This document shows, in pieces, positions 17,221-25,732 of a stretch of DNA of 64,000 nucleotides; the first letter of the stretch is position 1; each line of letters opens with the position of its first letter. The DNA lies in the NCBI RefSeq assembly GCF_036699995.1, contig NZ_CP144906.1, positions 2,991,001-3,055,000 of the forward strand. Direction: 5' to 3'. Position numbers and translations under genes: made by a program. The notes below the pieces were generated by a model that saw only the letters and a list, made by a program, of their open reading frames with translations, was not told where the DNA came from and did no database searches. This DNA comes from Clostridium beijerinckii (lineage in GTDB: Bacteria > Bacillota > Clostridia > Clostridiales > Clostridiaceae).

Positions 17221-17339
17221 AGTTTACAATCCCAATCTGAATTCTAGTTGAACTTATCCTCTCAATTGGCACTAATTAACCTCAAAGATTGTAATGTCCA
17301 GGAGCCTATAGCTGTTATCTTCAACTTGATCGGATAAGC
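17221..17339 (-). promoter_or_regulatory. Structured intergenic unit B, diverged copy of unit A
   Basis: It shares CTTATCCGAT, AGATAACAGCT, CTCCTGG and AGTTCAACTAGAATTCAG with unit A but has lost the CTCCC stem and gained an insert whose ends pair (ATTACAATC with GATTGTAA). It lies right after the regulator stop. Confidence 0.4.
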
Positions 17340-17363
17340 GAAAATCTATATCTATGATTCCTA

Positions 17364-19760
17364 TTAAATTTCCTCTGCTCTTGTAAATATTTCATATACT
17401 TCTTCCGGTGTTTTTGCTTTTAATAAATCCTCACAAGCTTCATCATCTCCAAGTTTTGCTGCTACTTTGGAAAGTAACCTAACATGAACACTATTTTTAT
17501 CAGATTCAGTTACAGCAAATAGTATAACGAAGTTCACAGGTTTGCCGTCTAAAGTCTCCCATTTAATATCTGAATTTGTTTTACCAAAAGCTATGGATGT
17601 TTTATTTACAAATTTAGATTTTCCATGTGGAATTGCAATTCCATTGCCTATACCTGTTGAACCCAGAGTTTCTCTATAATATACGTCTTCCAAAAATTCT
17701 TTCTTACTTGAAAGTGCACCTGCATCATATAATAATTCCGTAAGTTCTTTTAATGCTTCATCCTTTGTAGTCGCTTTCATATTGAGTTTTATTGTTTCCT
17801 TTTGTATTACTTTTGCTAAATCTGCTTCCATTTTTGTACCACCTTCGCTATTTAATTTAAAGTATTGCTTTATATCTTTCTCCTTCTTACATTTCATTAA
17901 ATAATTAGCATAACTTTCTTTAACACTAAAATTTACTGCTTCTCTTAAAATATGAGTCATTATCTCAATATCATCCATAGCAACGTAAAATACTAATTGC
18001 TTCTCATTATTCTCTATGTCATTTATTGAAAGTCCAAGTATACATTCTTCCTTGCAAAAACCTAATTGTATTTTTAAATTTCTATTAATATCTATTTCAT
18101 TAAAATTAATGTTCACCTTGATATTTTTTTTAATTTCTTTCTCTATGTCACTCTGGTTTTTATTGAAATATATTAAATTCTCCCATAAATACTCTCCGAT
18201 AAATTTAGTTGCAACTGGCATATTAGAAAATCTCTCTTTATTATTAAGTAAGAAATCTGATATATTTTTGATATCATTCTCATTTAAAAATGTTGATACT
18301 AGTAAGAAAGGATTACTCTCTAAATCTAATGGAACTGTCGAGATTACAAAATCAATATCATCAAGATTCCTATTCATGAGCCTATTTGCTGAAATGCTTT
18401 CTATAATTTCAAATTCTGGAAAATATCTTTTAAGTCTTGTACTTAAGAGTTTTGATGTTCCATATCCACTATGACAAACAACTAGAACTCGTTTCCTTTC
18501 AGAGTGACATTCCTCCAAGCCTAACTGATAATATAAAGTTAAATATCCAATTTCATCTATAGGAATAACCTCTAGTTTCATATCATGAGATACCATAAGT
18601 GCAGCCGCTTTACACACATTTAAAAGAATAGGATAATGGTCTTTTATATCACTCATAAGTGAATTTGATATTTGAATATCATGCTCCATACGATTTAGCA
18701 TAGGACGTATATGGAGTAATAATTTTTCCATTATACTTTGATTTTTTGCAATGTTTACTTGTAATATCTCTTCCATGCATTGAGTCATCTTATTTCTATA
18801 GGTTATTGCTAGACAATCTAATTTGTTTAACACTTTATCTTCATTTTCAATTACATCTTTAATTAATCCAAAAGATACAAAATATTGATATAAGTAATAA
18901 ACCTCGCTCTCATCTAATTTCATCCCAAAATCGCTATTAATTTTGTTAATGCATAAGACAGCTTCTTTATAATCCTTTTCTGATTTAAATTCTCCGATGA
19001 CTTCCTTTTTGTGTACTGTTCTCCCTTTTGAACCTCTTACCATTGAAATTAAAATATGAGTAAGTAAGTTAATATAATATGGATCATCTATTCTACAGTT
19101 ATATTTCTTTTCTAAGTCGAGTAAAAGTTTATTAACATATATCACCTTGTCTTTTTCAAATAACTCTGACAATCCATTTAATGTAATTACATCTAAACGT
19201 GTTGCTAATTCTTCAATAGTCTTTTTATTTCTTCCATCTTTCGAATATTCAAAAAGTAAAGATGCAATAGCTCTACGGATATCAACTTCAAAGCCTTTTA
19301 TTTGTGTCCCTTCTACTGTTTTTTCTAATTTTAAGTTAAAGGAATGAAGCCATTCCTCTATATATTTAAAATCATTAATTATGCTTGTTTTACTCACATA
19401 ATACTTATCAGAAAGCTTCTGAATCGAAGTACTATTATGAGAATCAATTAGCATGTCTCTAATAATCTCAATTCTTCTATCATTAATGGAAATCTTCTTA
19501 TTTTTATTTCTTTGTGATTCAAGAGTATTGCGTAAAATTAGTTTTGCGTTCATAATATCTTTTATCGCTATTCCAACGCTATGCTTTTTATCTAATTCAA
19601 CATTAAATTTGTTTAAATATTCTTCAATTACAACTAAATCTTTCTTTAAAGTTTTATCAGACACATTCAAGAATTCTGTATAATATTTAATTGGTCTATA
19701 TTGATTCTCATCTAATAACAAATTTATAAATTCAACCTGTCTGCTATTTAGGTTATGCAT
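17364..19760 (-). CDS. PRD-containing PTS-operon regulator fused to EIIA-Fru
   Basis: A 798-residue regulator of the MtlR/LicR type. It has helix-turn-helix domains in about 1-170, two PTS regulation domains in about 190-400, a IIB-like domain with Cys in VVCHSGYGTS near 427, and a C-terminal EIIA-Fru from about 644 with the phospho-His in IAIPHGK. The PTS would phosphorylate it to tune activator function. It leads the operon regulator-EIIB-EIIC-aldolase-aldolase. Since no free EIIA gene exists here, this C-terminal domain may also serve transport; an in-frame ATG with a strong ribosome site lies exactly at its border. Confidence 0.85.
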   Translation of the reverse strand: MHNLNSRQVEFINLLLDENQYRPIKYYTEFLNVSDKTLKKDLVVIEEYLNKFNVELDKKHSVGIAIKDIMNAKLILRNTLESQRNKNKKISINDRRIEIIRDMLIDSHNSTSIQKLSDKYYVSKTSIINDFKYIEEWLHSFNLKLEKTVEGTQIKGFEVDIRRAIASLLFEYSKDGRNKKTIEELATRLDVITLNGLSELFEKDKVIYVNKLLLDLEKKYNCRIDDPYYINLLTHILISMVRGSKGRTVHKKEVIGEFKSEKDYKEAVLCINKINSDFGMKLDESEVYYLYQYFVSFGLIKDVIENEDKVLNKLDCLAITYRNKMTQCMEEILQVNIAKNQSIMEKLLLHIRPMLNRMEHDIQISNSLMSDIKDHYPILLNVCKAAALMVSHDMKLEVIPIDEIGYLTLYYQLGLEECHSERKRVLVVCHSGYGTSKLLSTRLKRYFPEFEIIESISANRLMNRNLDDIDFVISTVPLDLESNPFLLVSTFLNENDIKNISDFLLNNKERFSNMPVATKFIGEYLWENLIYFNKNQSDIEKEIKKNIKVNINFNEIDINRNLKIQLGFCKEECILGLSINDIENNEKQLVFYVAMDDIEIMTHILREAVNFSVKESYANYLMKCKKEKDIKQYFKLNSEGGTKMEADLAKVIQKETIKLNMKATTKDEALKELTELLYDAGALSSKKEFLEDVYYRETLGSTGIGNGIAIPHGKSKFVNKTSIAFGKTNSDIKWETLDGKPVNFVILFAVTESDKNSVHVRLLSKVAAKLGDDEACEDLLKAKTPEEVYEIFTRAEEI
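17829..17846 (-). promoter_or_regulatory. Internal ribosome site and start codon before the EIIA domain
   Basis: GAAGGTGG (17846-17839), a 7-nt gap, then in-frame ATG (17831-17829). Initiation here gives MEADLAKVIQKETIKLNMKA and so on, a 155-residue complete EIIA-Fru starting where free family members start. Confidence 0.6.
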
Positions 19761-20132
19761 TCTTTTCCCCCTTTACTTTTCTTTTTGTGTCTTCCTTGTG
19801 TATACGATAACATATATTCTCATGCAGTAAAACTACAAATATGTTCCCTTTAAAATGGAATTTATGTATCATTCATCCTTAAAATGAGATACAAGAAGTA
19901 TTATACTAGAGCTCTGTATAATAACATTGGAGCAAAACAGAATTTTATTGTAAGTTTGGCATCAAATCAAAACCTTGCGAAGTTACAAGATTGAAATGCA
20001 CATGTCTTTTAATTTATTCAAATCATCTATAATATATTTCCAAACGTTAACTTGTTAAAATACTTTTCTAAATGTTAAATTAAGTGGTATATTATAATGG
20101 AATTTAATTAATAAACATAAGAGGTAATTTAC
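19761..20132. other. Divergent intergenic region
   Basis: It separates the leftward PTS operon from the rightward lysine methylase gene. AAAGGGGGAAAAG is the regulator's ribosome site. A TATAAT near 20092 may be the -10 of the rightward gene. No hairpin, repeat or clear catabolite-repression site was found. Confidence 0.35.
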
Positions 20133-21293
20133 ATGAAAACAATAGTACCCCATTATTATAAAAATTTTAAATGCATCGCTTCAAAATGTACTGATACTTG
20201 TTGTGCTGGGTGGGAAATTATAATTGATGACGAAACATATAGGAATTATAACAAGGTAAGTGGTGAATTTGGTGAAAGATTAAGATCAAATTTAACATTA
20301 TATGAAGATGGAGAGCCTGGTTTTGTATTACAAAATAATAACTGCCCATTTTTAAGTAAAAATAACCTCTGTGATATCTATACTGAACTTGGAGAAAAAA
20401 GCTTATGTTATACATGCAAAACATACCCAAGGTTAATAGAGGAATATAGTAATTTACGTGAAATGGGGGTATCTTTGTCCTGTCCTGAAGCTGCAAGATT
20501 AATTCTTCAAGATCCTAATCCAATTAGTTTTGAAGTTTCAGATGATTATGAAATGGAAAATCCATATGATGATATAAATTTTGATATTTCCGTGCAGCTA
20601 ATATCAGCTAGGAAAATGGCCTTAGATATTTTACAAGATCGATCTGTAGATTTAAATCATAGGATTGCATTAGTAATTAATTTTGCTCATGATATTCAAG
20701 AAGAAATAAATAAAAATGATCTATCCAAAACTAAAAATATAGTAAATAGATATTCTAGAGAATCTTATAAGAAAGAGCTTCTTAATAAGTTTGATAAGTA
20801 TAAAGCAAAACAATCTGATAAGTATGAAAATATGCTTAAATGTATGAATATGTATAAAAACCTCAATCCTATTAATGATAACTGGCCACAAATACTAGAA
20901 CATGCTATTGACTATTTTTATAAAATAGACGATGTTGCTTTTTATAAAAAACAATATGATGCTTTTAATGAATATTATAAAACAAGAACCTATGAATATG
21001 AACATTTAATGGTATATTTTATATTCCAATATTTTATGAAAGCTATTTTTGATGAAGAATTATGCTCTAAGGTTACACTAGCTGTCATGAGCTATCTCAT
21101 TATTAAAGAGTTAAATGTGGTACGCTGGATTGATAATAATTATAACTTTGATATAAATGATCAAATAGACATAATGCATATGTATTCTAAGGAAGTTGAA
21201 AATTCAGAAAAAACCCTTTATGATCTTGAGGAAATGTTTAACACGAGCAGAATATTTGATTTAGAACAATTACTTATTTTAATAATGAATTAG
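20133..21293 (+). CDS. fliB: Flagellin lysine-N-methylase (FliB family)
   Basis: A 386-residue protein with the cysteine-rich FliB N-terminus: Cys14, Cys19, Cys23, Cys24 in CIASKCTDTCCAGWE and a second set in CPFLSKNNLC and CYTCKTYPR. These probably bind an iron-sulfur cluster or zinc. Family members methylate lysines on flagellin. There is no flagellar gene in the window, so it acts at a distance, or on another protein. AAGAGGT precedes the ATG. Confidence 0.85.
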   Translation: MKTIVPHYYKNFKCIASKCTDTCCAGWEIIIDDETYRNYNKVSGEFGERLRSNLTLYEDGEPGFVLQNNNCPFLSKNNLCDIYTELGEKSLCYTCKTYPRLIEEYSNLREMGVSLSCPEAARLILQDPNPISFEVSDDYEMENPYDDINFDISVQLISARKMALDILQDRSVDLNHRIALVINFAHDIQEEINKNDLSKTKNIVNRYSRESYKKELLNKFDKYKAKQSDKYENMLKCMNMYKNLNPINDNWPQILEHAIDYFYKIDDVAFYKKQYDAFNEYYKTRTYEYEHLMVYFIFQYFMKAIFDEELCSKVTLAVMSYLIIKELNVVRWIDNNYNFDINDQIDIMHMYSKEVENSEKTLYDLEEMFNTSRIFDLEQLLILIMN

Positions 21294-21620
21294 AAATAAT
21301 GTAGAGTATACGGAATGCTTATCTTTCACAGTAACGTCTAGTATTTGTGCTATACTGTCATTTTTCACTATTATTAATTATTTATCAAAATTTCAAAACC
21401 TTGTACAATATTCTCAGTTTAAGAATGATCTATACAGAGTCATTTGGTTAAATACACTATTCATTTAGTATATTTTTAGCTTTGCATCCTGTTTTCAAAA
21501 TCAATATTCAAAATTTATATGTAGATACATTAGACATTTGAATATTTACAATTAAAGGTATATAATTAAACAAATATAAAATTAACTATTTGTATATAAA
21601 TATAAGGAGATGTATTTCTA
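21294..21620. other. Intergenic region without recognised features
   Basis: 327 bp of AT-rich DNA. No terminator after the lysine methylase gene, no repeat and no convincing small ORF was seen. Confidence 0.35.
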
Positions 21621-21827
21621 GTGAATAAAGATGACGACCCTAGACATTGGAAACTTGGAATTCTCTACTATAATCCAGATAATCCATCTGAATCTGTTGA
21701 TAAGAGGAATGGTATAGGAAGCACTATTAATTTTGGAAGTAAAATTGGTAGGCGTATAATGGCATCTATCTTGTCTATTCCAGTTATAATAATATTATTA
21801 GTATTTGCTGCTTTTAGATTTTTTTAA
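21621..21827 (+). CDS. DUF5808-type small membrane protein
   Basis: A 68-residue protein. The N-terminal half DDPRHWKLGILYYNPDNPS and GIGSTINFGSKIGR match the DUF5808 pattern seen in Firmicutes membrane proteins. A C-terminal membrane helix covers about 48-66. It starts with GTG after AAGGAGATG. Function unknown; such small forms are probably membrane-bound accessory subunits. Confidence 0.65.
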   Translation: MNKDDDPRHWKLGILYYNPDNPSESVDKRNGIGSTINFGSKIGRRIMASILSIPVIIILLVFAAFRFF

Positions 21828-21932
21828 TAATACAAAATTTAAAAGTTTGAATCAGAATATGATTGTAAAATAACACGTTTAAGAAGTAATAAATATTGGT
21901 TTTAAGCGATAAAATAAAAATGTTTAAAATAT

Positions 21933-21991
21933 AAAGGATTAAAAATATTAAGCCAAGTTAATTAAACCTGCCTTAGTATTTTTAATCCTTT
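21933..21991. terminator. Bidirectional terminator
   Basis: Arms of 19 bp (21933-21951 and 21973-21991) pair with one wobble. AT-rich flanks lie on both sides, between the convergent genes ending at 21827 and 22034. Confidence 0.7.
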
Positions 21992-22033
21992 ATTCATAAG
22001 CTATAATGCTTTATATAAATTTTATAATACTAC

Positions 22034-23479
22034 CTAAAAACCTTTATTTTTAAGATCTGATACAATTTCCACATATTTTTCTATTACATCAAAGTCTTTA
22101 TAATCATCTCTTCTTAGATCTATAATATCTCCATGAGAGATTCCACGCCTTCGTTTATTTCTCAATACCCCTTTAAATTCTCCCCATTTAGCAGATTCAA
22201 TAGATACCAGACCATCATTTTCACCTTCTGTTAACTTTACTAAAATATATGGTATTGCAACAACATAATCACTAAATATATTTCTTACTACAGATGTGTA
22301 ACTTTGATAATACACACCATCTACGTCTTTTACCTCTTCATTGAATTTTTTACTATGGTAAGTTGAAAACTGTCTGCTTGCAGTATAAAAGTCAGGATTC
22401 TTATCACCTAGAAATCTATAACGGTTATCAAAAAATCTTGCAATGGCTTTATAGATTCTATCAGGAATTTTACAAGCAAGATCAACAAACTTACATCCTC
22501 TGTGTGGAGATGATACCATGGTTAATGATGCAACGTAATCTCCCATTTCTAATTTAGTAATCATATAACGTGAATCTAGTCCACCTTTTGAGTGCGCAAT
22601 AATATTTACCTTTTCACATCCTGTTTCTTTCAATATACCTAATATTTTATTTTTTATATCTTCTGCATTATACTCAACTGTTCCCCAAGCTTCCTGATTT
22701 CCATAATAAACTGTGGCTCCATTACGAATTAACTCTTTAGGTATCCTGCCCCAGTAATTAATATATTTTAAATCTCTAAACCCTACACCATGAACTAATA
22801 CAAGAGGATATTTTGTTTTACATACTTCTGAATCAACACGAGCTTCATGATTAATTACTTTATAACACTCATGATCATACTCTATTGCTGCAATATGGCA
22901 AGCATATAACATCACAAAAATATTTACGATTGGAATAAGACTCAAAAAGCCTACTATAAGTCTTTTTACAATATTTAATCTTCTTGAAGTACATAAAATT
23001 CTTAGCATTCCATTGATAATTAAAATAATAATGTTTAACACAACAATAATGCTATCAATTACTAATATGTGTTCTGGAATTGCCAATCTTTGCATTATTG
23101 TATTTCCTATTAAATATATAATAATTTGAACAAATGCTGTATATAATCCATATAAAACAAGACATCTTCCGCCTAACATTATTCTTAATCTAAGGTTTAC
23201 TATTTGCTTTTTATTATTTGGAATTATGTTTACTTTTATAAAAATATATAGAATAAAAATAATTATCTCCGTTAAAATAGCCCATCTGTATATAGCATTA
23301 TCTTGTCCAAATTTGCTATGTTGGATTGAAAAATATCCTAACGCAACAATATGTGGCGCAAAGATAAAATATATATACATTAAAATCTTATGTAGCAAAT
23401 TTAATCTTTTAGTGATATCCAAGAATATGGCGCTAAGCGTTATTAGTGTTAATGCAAAAATCACTATAATTTCGGTCAT
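22034..23479 (-). CDS. Membrane-anchored lipase/esterase-like alpha/beta hydrolase
   Basis: A 481-residue protein. About residues 1-205 hold six or so hydrophobic segments, and the rest is a hydrolase domain. LVLVHGVGF gives the oxyanion-hole HG, and the nucleophile elbow is AHSKGG, a G-x-S-x-G variant with Ala in the first position. A late Asp (EGENDGLVS) and His (ISHGDI) complete a lipase-type triad. The lid region resembles triacylglycerol lipases, so lipid ester cleavage at the membrane is likely. The fused membrane domain is unusual. Confidence 0.75.
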   Translation of the reverse strand: MTEIIVIFALTLITLSAIFLDITKRLNLLHKILMYIYFIFAPHIVALGYFSIQHSKFGQDNAIYRWAILTEIIIFILYIFIKVNIIPNNKKQIVNLRLRIMLGGRCLVLYGLYTAFVQIIIYLIGNTIMQRLAIPEHILVIDSIIVVLNIIILIINGMLRILCTSRRLNIVKRLIVGFLSLIPIVNIFVMLYACHIAAIEYDHECYKVINHEARVDSEVCKTKYPLVLVHGVGFRDLKYINYWGRIPKELIRNGATVYYGNQEAWGTVEYNAEDIKNKILGILKETGCEKVNIIAHSKGGLDSRYMITKLEMGDYVASLTMVSSPHRGCKFVDLACKIPDRIYKAIARFFDNRYRFLGDKNPDFYTASRQFSTYHSKKFNEEVKDVDGVYYQSYTSVVRNIFSDYVVAIPYILVKLTEGENDGLVSIESAKWGEFKGVLRNKRRRGISHGDIIDLRRDDYKDFDVIEKYVEIVSDLKNKGF

Positions 23480-23883
23480 ATCTTCTCCTTTCTTTCATTA
23501 TAATTCTTATTGAACATCTTAATTTTACCATATTATATGATAAAACCCTATAATTTTAAGAATGATATGTATTTAACTAAATTCCTTATCTTACATCTTA
23601 TCTACTAATTAAGTTAAATTTAAAAAGAAGCAAATTGCAGACGAATTTGGTGTAGTGAAAATTTCTTCATGTATCTGTACTTTCAAATGCTGTGATAAAA
23701 TCTCTCTGTTTCATTCAAGTCATGTATAATTCTCTATAATCTATTGCTTATACGTCTTAATCATCTAACATTTTATATATCAAATGATTACAAAAATACT
23801 TTTTAATGATATTATTTTAGTTAGAAGAATCAGTTTAGCTAAGTAAATTCTTAGTCAATAATATAAGTAAAGGAGGCTTTATA
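23480..23883. other. Intergenic region with a possible helix-turn-helix remnant
   Basis: About 400 bp. A frame near 23623-23720 reads KKKQIADEFGVVKIS, like a helix-turn-helix fragment of a regulator or transposase, but it is short, lacks a start and stops quickly. Nothing else is seen. Confidence 0.25.
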
Positions 23884-24456
23884 ATGCTAATAGATCCAAT
23901 AAAAACTTATACCTATAAAGATTATTTGTCTTATGATGAAAATGAGAGAATAGAAATTATAGATGGAGAAATAATTAATATGAGTCCAGCGCCAAGTAGA
24001 ATACATCAGGAAATAATAACTGAAATGCTTTTTAAAATAAGGCAATATATTCAATCTAATAATGGCCCATGCAAAGTATATACCGCCCCATTTGATGTAA
24101 TATTAAAAAATGATGATGATGAATTGATCAGCAGTAAAAATATAGTTCAACCTGATATATCAGTTATATGTGATAAAAACAAATTAACTGATAAAGGCTG
24201 TACTGGTTCACCGGATATGATTGTCGAGGTTGTATCGAATTTTAATCCAAGAAATGATTATATACGAAAATTAAATCTATATGAACAATTTAAAGTTAAG
24301 GAATATTGGATTGTAAACCCTATGAGAAGAAATATTTTAGTTTATATCCTAACTGAAGGTGGATATGATGCTCCAATAGCTTATACCTTTGCAGATAAAG
24401 TTAAAGTAAATATTTATGATAATCTTGAAATAGATTTTAATTCTATTGATATTTAA
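23884..24456 (+). CDS. Uma2-family (DUF820) PD-(D/E)XK nuclease-like protein
   Basis: A 190-residue protein with the Uma2 pattern: YDENERIEIIDGEI at the start, QPDISVIC carrying the catalytic Asp, and PDMIVEVVSNFNPRND with the Glu-x-Val core, then KLNLYEQFKVKEYWIVNP. The fold is that of restriction endonucleases; its role in most bacteria is unknown. AAAGGAGG precedes the ATG. It is monocistronic, with a strong terminator 14 nt after the stop. Confidence 0.85.
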   Translation: MLIDPIKTYTYKDYLSYDENERIEIIDGEIINMSPAPSRIHQEIITEMLFKIRQYIQSNNGPCKVYTAPFDVILKNDDDELISSKNIVQPDISVICDKNKLTDKGCTGSPDMIVEVVSNFNPRNDYIRKLNLYEQFKVKEYWIVNPMRRNILVYILTEGGYDAPIAYTFADKVKVNIYDNLEIDFNSIDI

Positions 24457-24469
24457 GATAATATATTTA

Positions 24470-24506
24470 AAGCTAAGATTTTCTAAATTCAAGAAAATCT
24501 TAGCTT
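24470..24506 (+). terminator. Terminator of the Uma2 gene
   Basis: Perfect 15-bp arms AAGCTAAGATTTTCT (24470-24484) and AGAAAATCTTAGCTT (24492-24506), 7-nt loop, followed by AATTTATTCTT. Confidence 0.7.
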
Positions 24507-24613
24507 AATTTATTCTTACTACATGGCAACGCCTAAAATTATACTTAATAAGAATTATTTTCTCTATTAAATGTAAAATAAAGTAATAATCTTATCCTTA
24601 ATATTCATTCTAT

Positions 24614-24901
24614 TTATGGAATAGGTATGTATGTAGCCTTATCTCTCGGAGCTGAAAACCACTGTTCAACTGTATTAATCCATTTTTTAAAGTGTTCGGT
24701 TTCCATATGTTTGTTCACATCGTCTTCTGATTTATAGCCTTCGTAAAGTAAAAACCTAGTTGAATCATCTTTGCATTGAAAAAAATCAAAACATATAATT
24801 CCTTTTTCTTTCAATGAATTATTTTGATTTTCTTTAGTTGCTTTAATAAATTCATCTACATGCTCTTGTTTTACATAAATTGTTACACTTTTTACTATCA
24901 T
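24614..24901 (-). CDS. Antibiotic biosynthesis monooxygenase (ABM)-fold protein
   Basis: A 95-residue ferredoxin-like barrel of the ABM/YgiN type: VTIYVKQEHVDEFIKATK at the start, FDFFQCKDDSTRFLLYEGY in the middle, and HMETEHFKKWINTVEQWF at the end. Members are cofactor-free oxygenases, quinol oxidases or stress proteins acting as dimers. The Phe/His-rich C-terminus fits. It is monocistronic with an extended -10 upstream. Confidence 0.8.
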   Translation of the reverse strand: MIVKSVTIYVKQEHVDEFIKATKENQNNSLKEKGIICFDFFQCKDDSTRFLLYEGYKSEDDVNKHMETEHFKKWINTVEQWFSAPRDKATYIPIP

Positions 24902-24944
24902 AATTAATCCCCCTTTATATGAAATATAAATTTTTAATAAACTA

Positions 24945-24953
24945 ATTATAGCA
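24945..24953 (-). promoter_or_regulatory. Extended -10 promoter of the ABM gene
   Basis: TGCTATAAT on the minus strand (24953-24945), about 45 nt before the start at 24901. Same word as at 8432, 9174 and 30446. Confidence 0.45.
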
Positions 24954-25149
24954 TATTAGATAAGTATTTCATTATTGGCTACAGATAGATGTATATTATA
25001 TATAGCATTTTCTAGCTTTATAAACTGCTTATTCACTGACTATTTCTTGATCTTTTTTACTATAATATTTAAATCTTCTAACACGAATATTTTCTTTGAG
25101 CCTTCACATAATAAATTTAGTTACTAAAATTATGAAGGGGTGCAAATCG

Positions 25150-25488
25150 ATGAAAAAAATTATTTTTATCTGCTCCATTTTTTTATTCTTATCGCTTAAC
25201 CTAAATACAATTCCTTCTTTTGCGTCTCCAGCTCAAAAAACATTCTCACAAGGTATTTACAGAATGAAGGATTTAAATCTGCTCCCCAATGTTGCGTATA
25301 CTGCTCAGAATGTTTCCCCCACTGAAGTTTTCTTGATTATATTCGATGGTAGCAAAGTAATACAGCAATCCATACGTTTAGAAGGTAATTCAATACGTTA
25401 TGTCTTAAGACCAATGAAAGAGGATTTTAATTTTGTTGTATTAGGTAATGGTCAATTAGTTTTTACTCCAACAAGCATAACTCAATAA
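25150..25488 (+). CDS. Small exported protein, unknown function
   Basis: A 112-residue protein whose first 26 residues are a signal peptide (MKKIIFICSIFLFLSLNLNT, then IPSFA-SPAQ). The mature part is a short beta-rich domain with YRMKDLNLLPNVAYTAQNVS and FDGSKVIQQSIRLEGNSIRY. The start at 25150 follows GAAGGGG with 9 nt; an upstream in-frame ATG at 25096 would bury the signal. No family is recognised. Confidence 0.65.
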   Translation: MKKIIFICSIFLFLSLNLNTIPSFASPAQKTFSQGIYRMKDLNLLPNVAYTAQNVSPTEVFLIIFDGSKVIQQSIRLEGNSIRYVLRPMKEDFNFVVLGNGQLVFTPTSITQ

Positions 25489-25671
25489 TAATATTTTTGG
25501 TTTTTTACGATAATTTATTGTAAAAATATCTTCAAATTTATTAAATACTATTATAATTCTATTTCCTGTTAAGTTAAAGTGCTTATTTACCCCAAGTAGA
25601 GGGGCTTTTTTAATTAGATAGAGATTCACCTTAAGTTAAATTGTTAACTTTTTTGTTTTTACCTTCGTAAC

Positions 25672-25705
25672 TTTTTTACTTTTTAAATTTTGAAAAAGGT
25701 TTATT
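25672..25705. repeat. AT-rich dispersed motif, copy 1
   Basis: CTTTTTAAATTTTGAAAAAG then GTTTATTT. Related copies lie near 30673 and 46750. It sits just beyond the stop of the HAAS-SEDS gene. Confidence 0.3.
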
Positions 25706-25732
25706 TAAAATAATATTTATTTAAATGAATGA

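Noticed and set aside
19961..19985. Sigma-54 promoter upstream of the PTS operon (TTGGCA and TTGC words)
   Set aside because: The GG to GC spacing is 19 instead of the required 12, and the regulator has no sigma-54 interaction domain.
23623..23720. Helix-turn-helix gene
   Set aside because: No start codon, no ribosome site and stops on both sides; at best a remnant.
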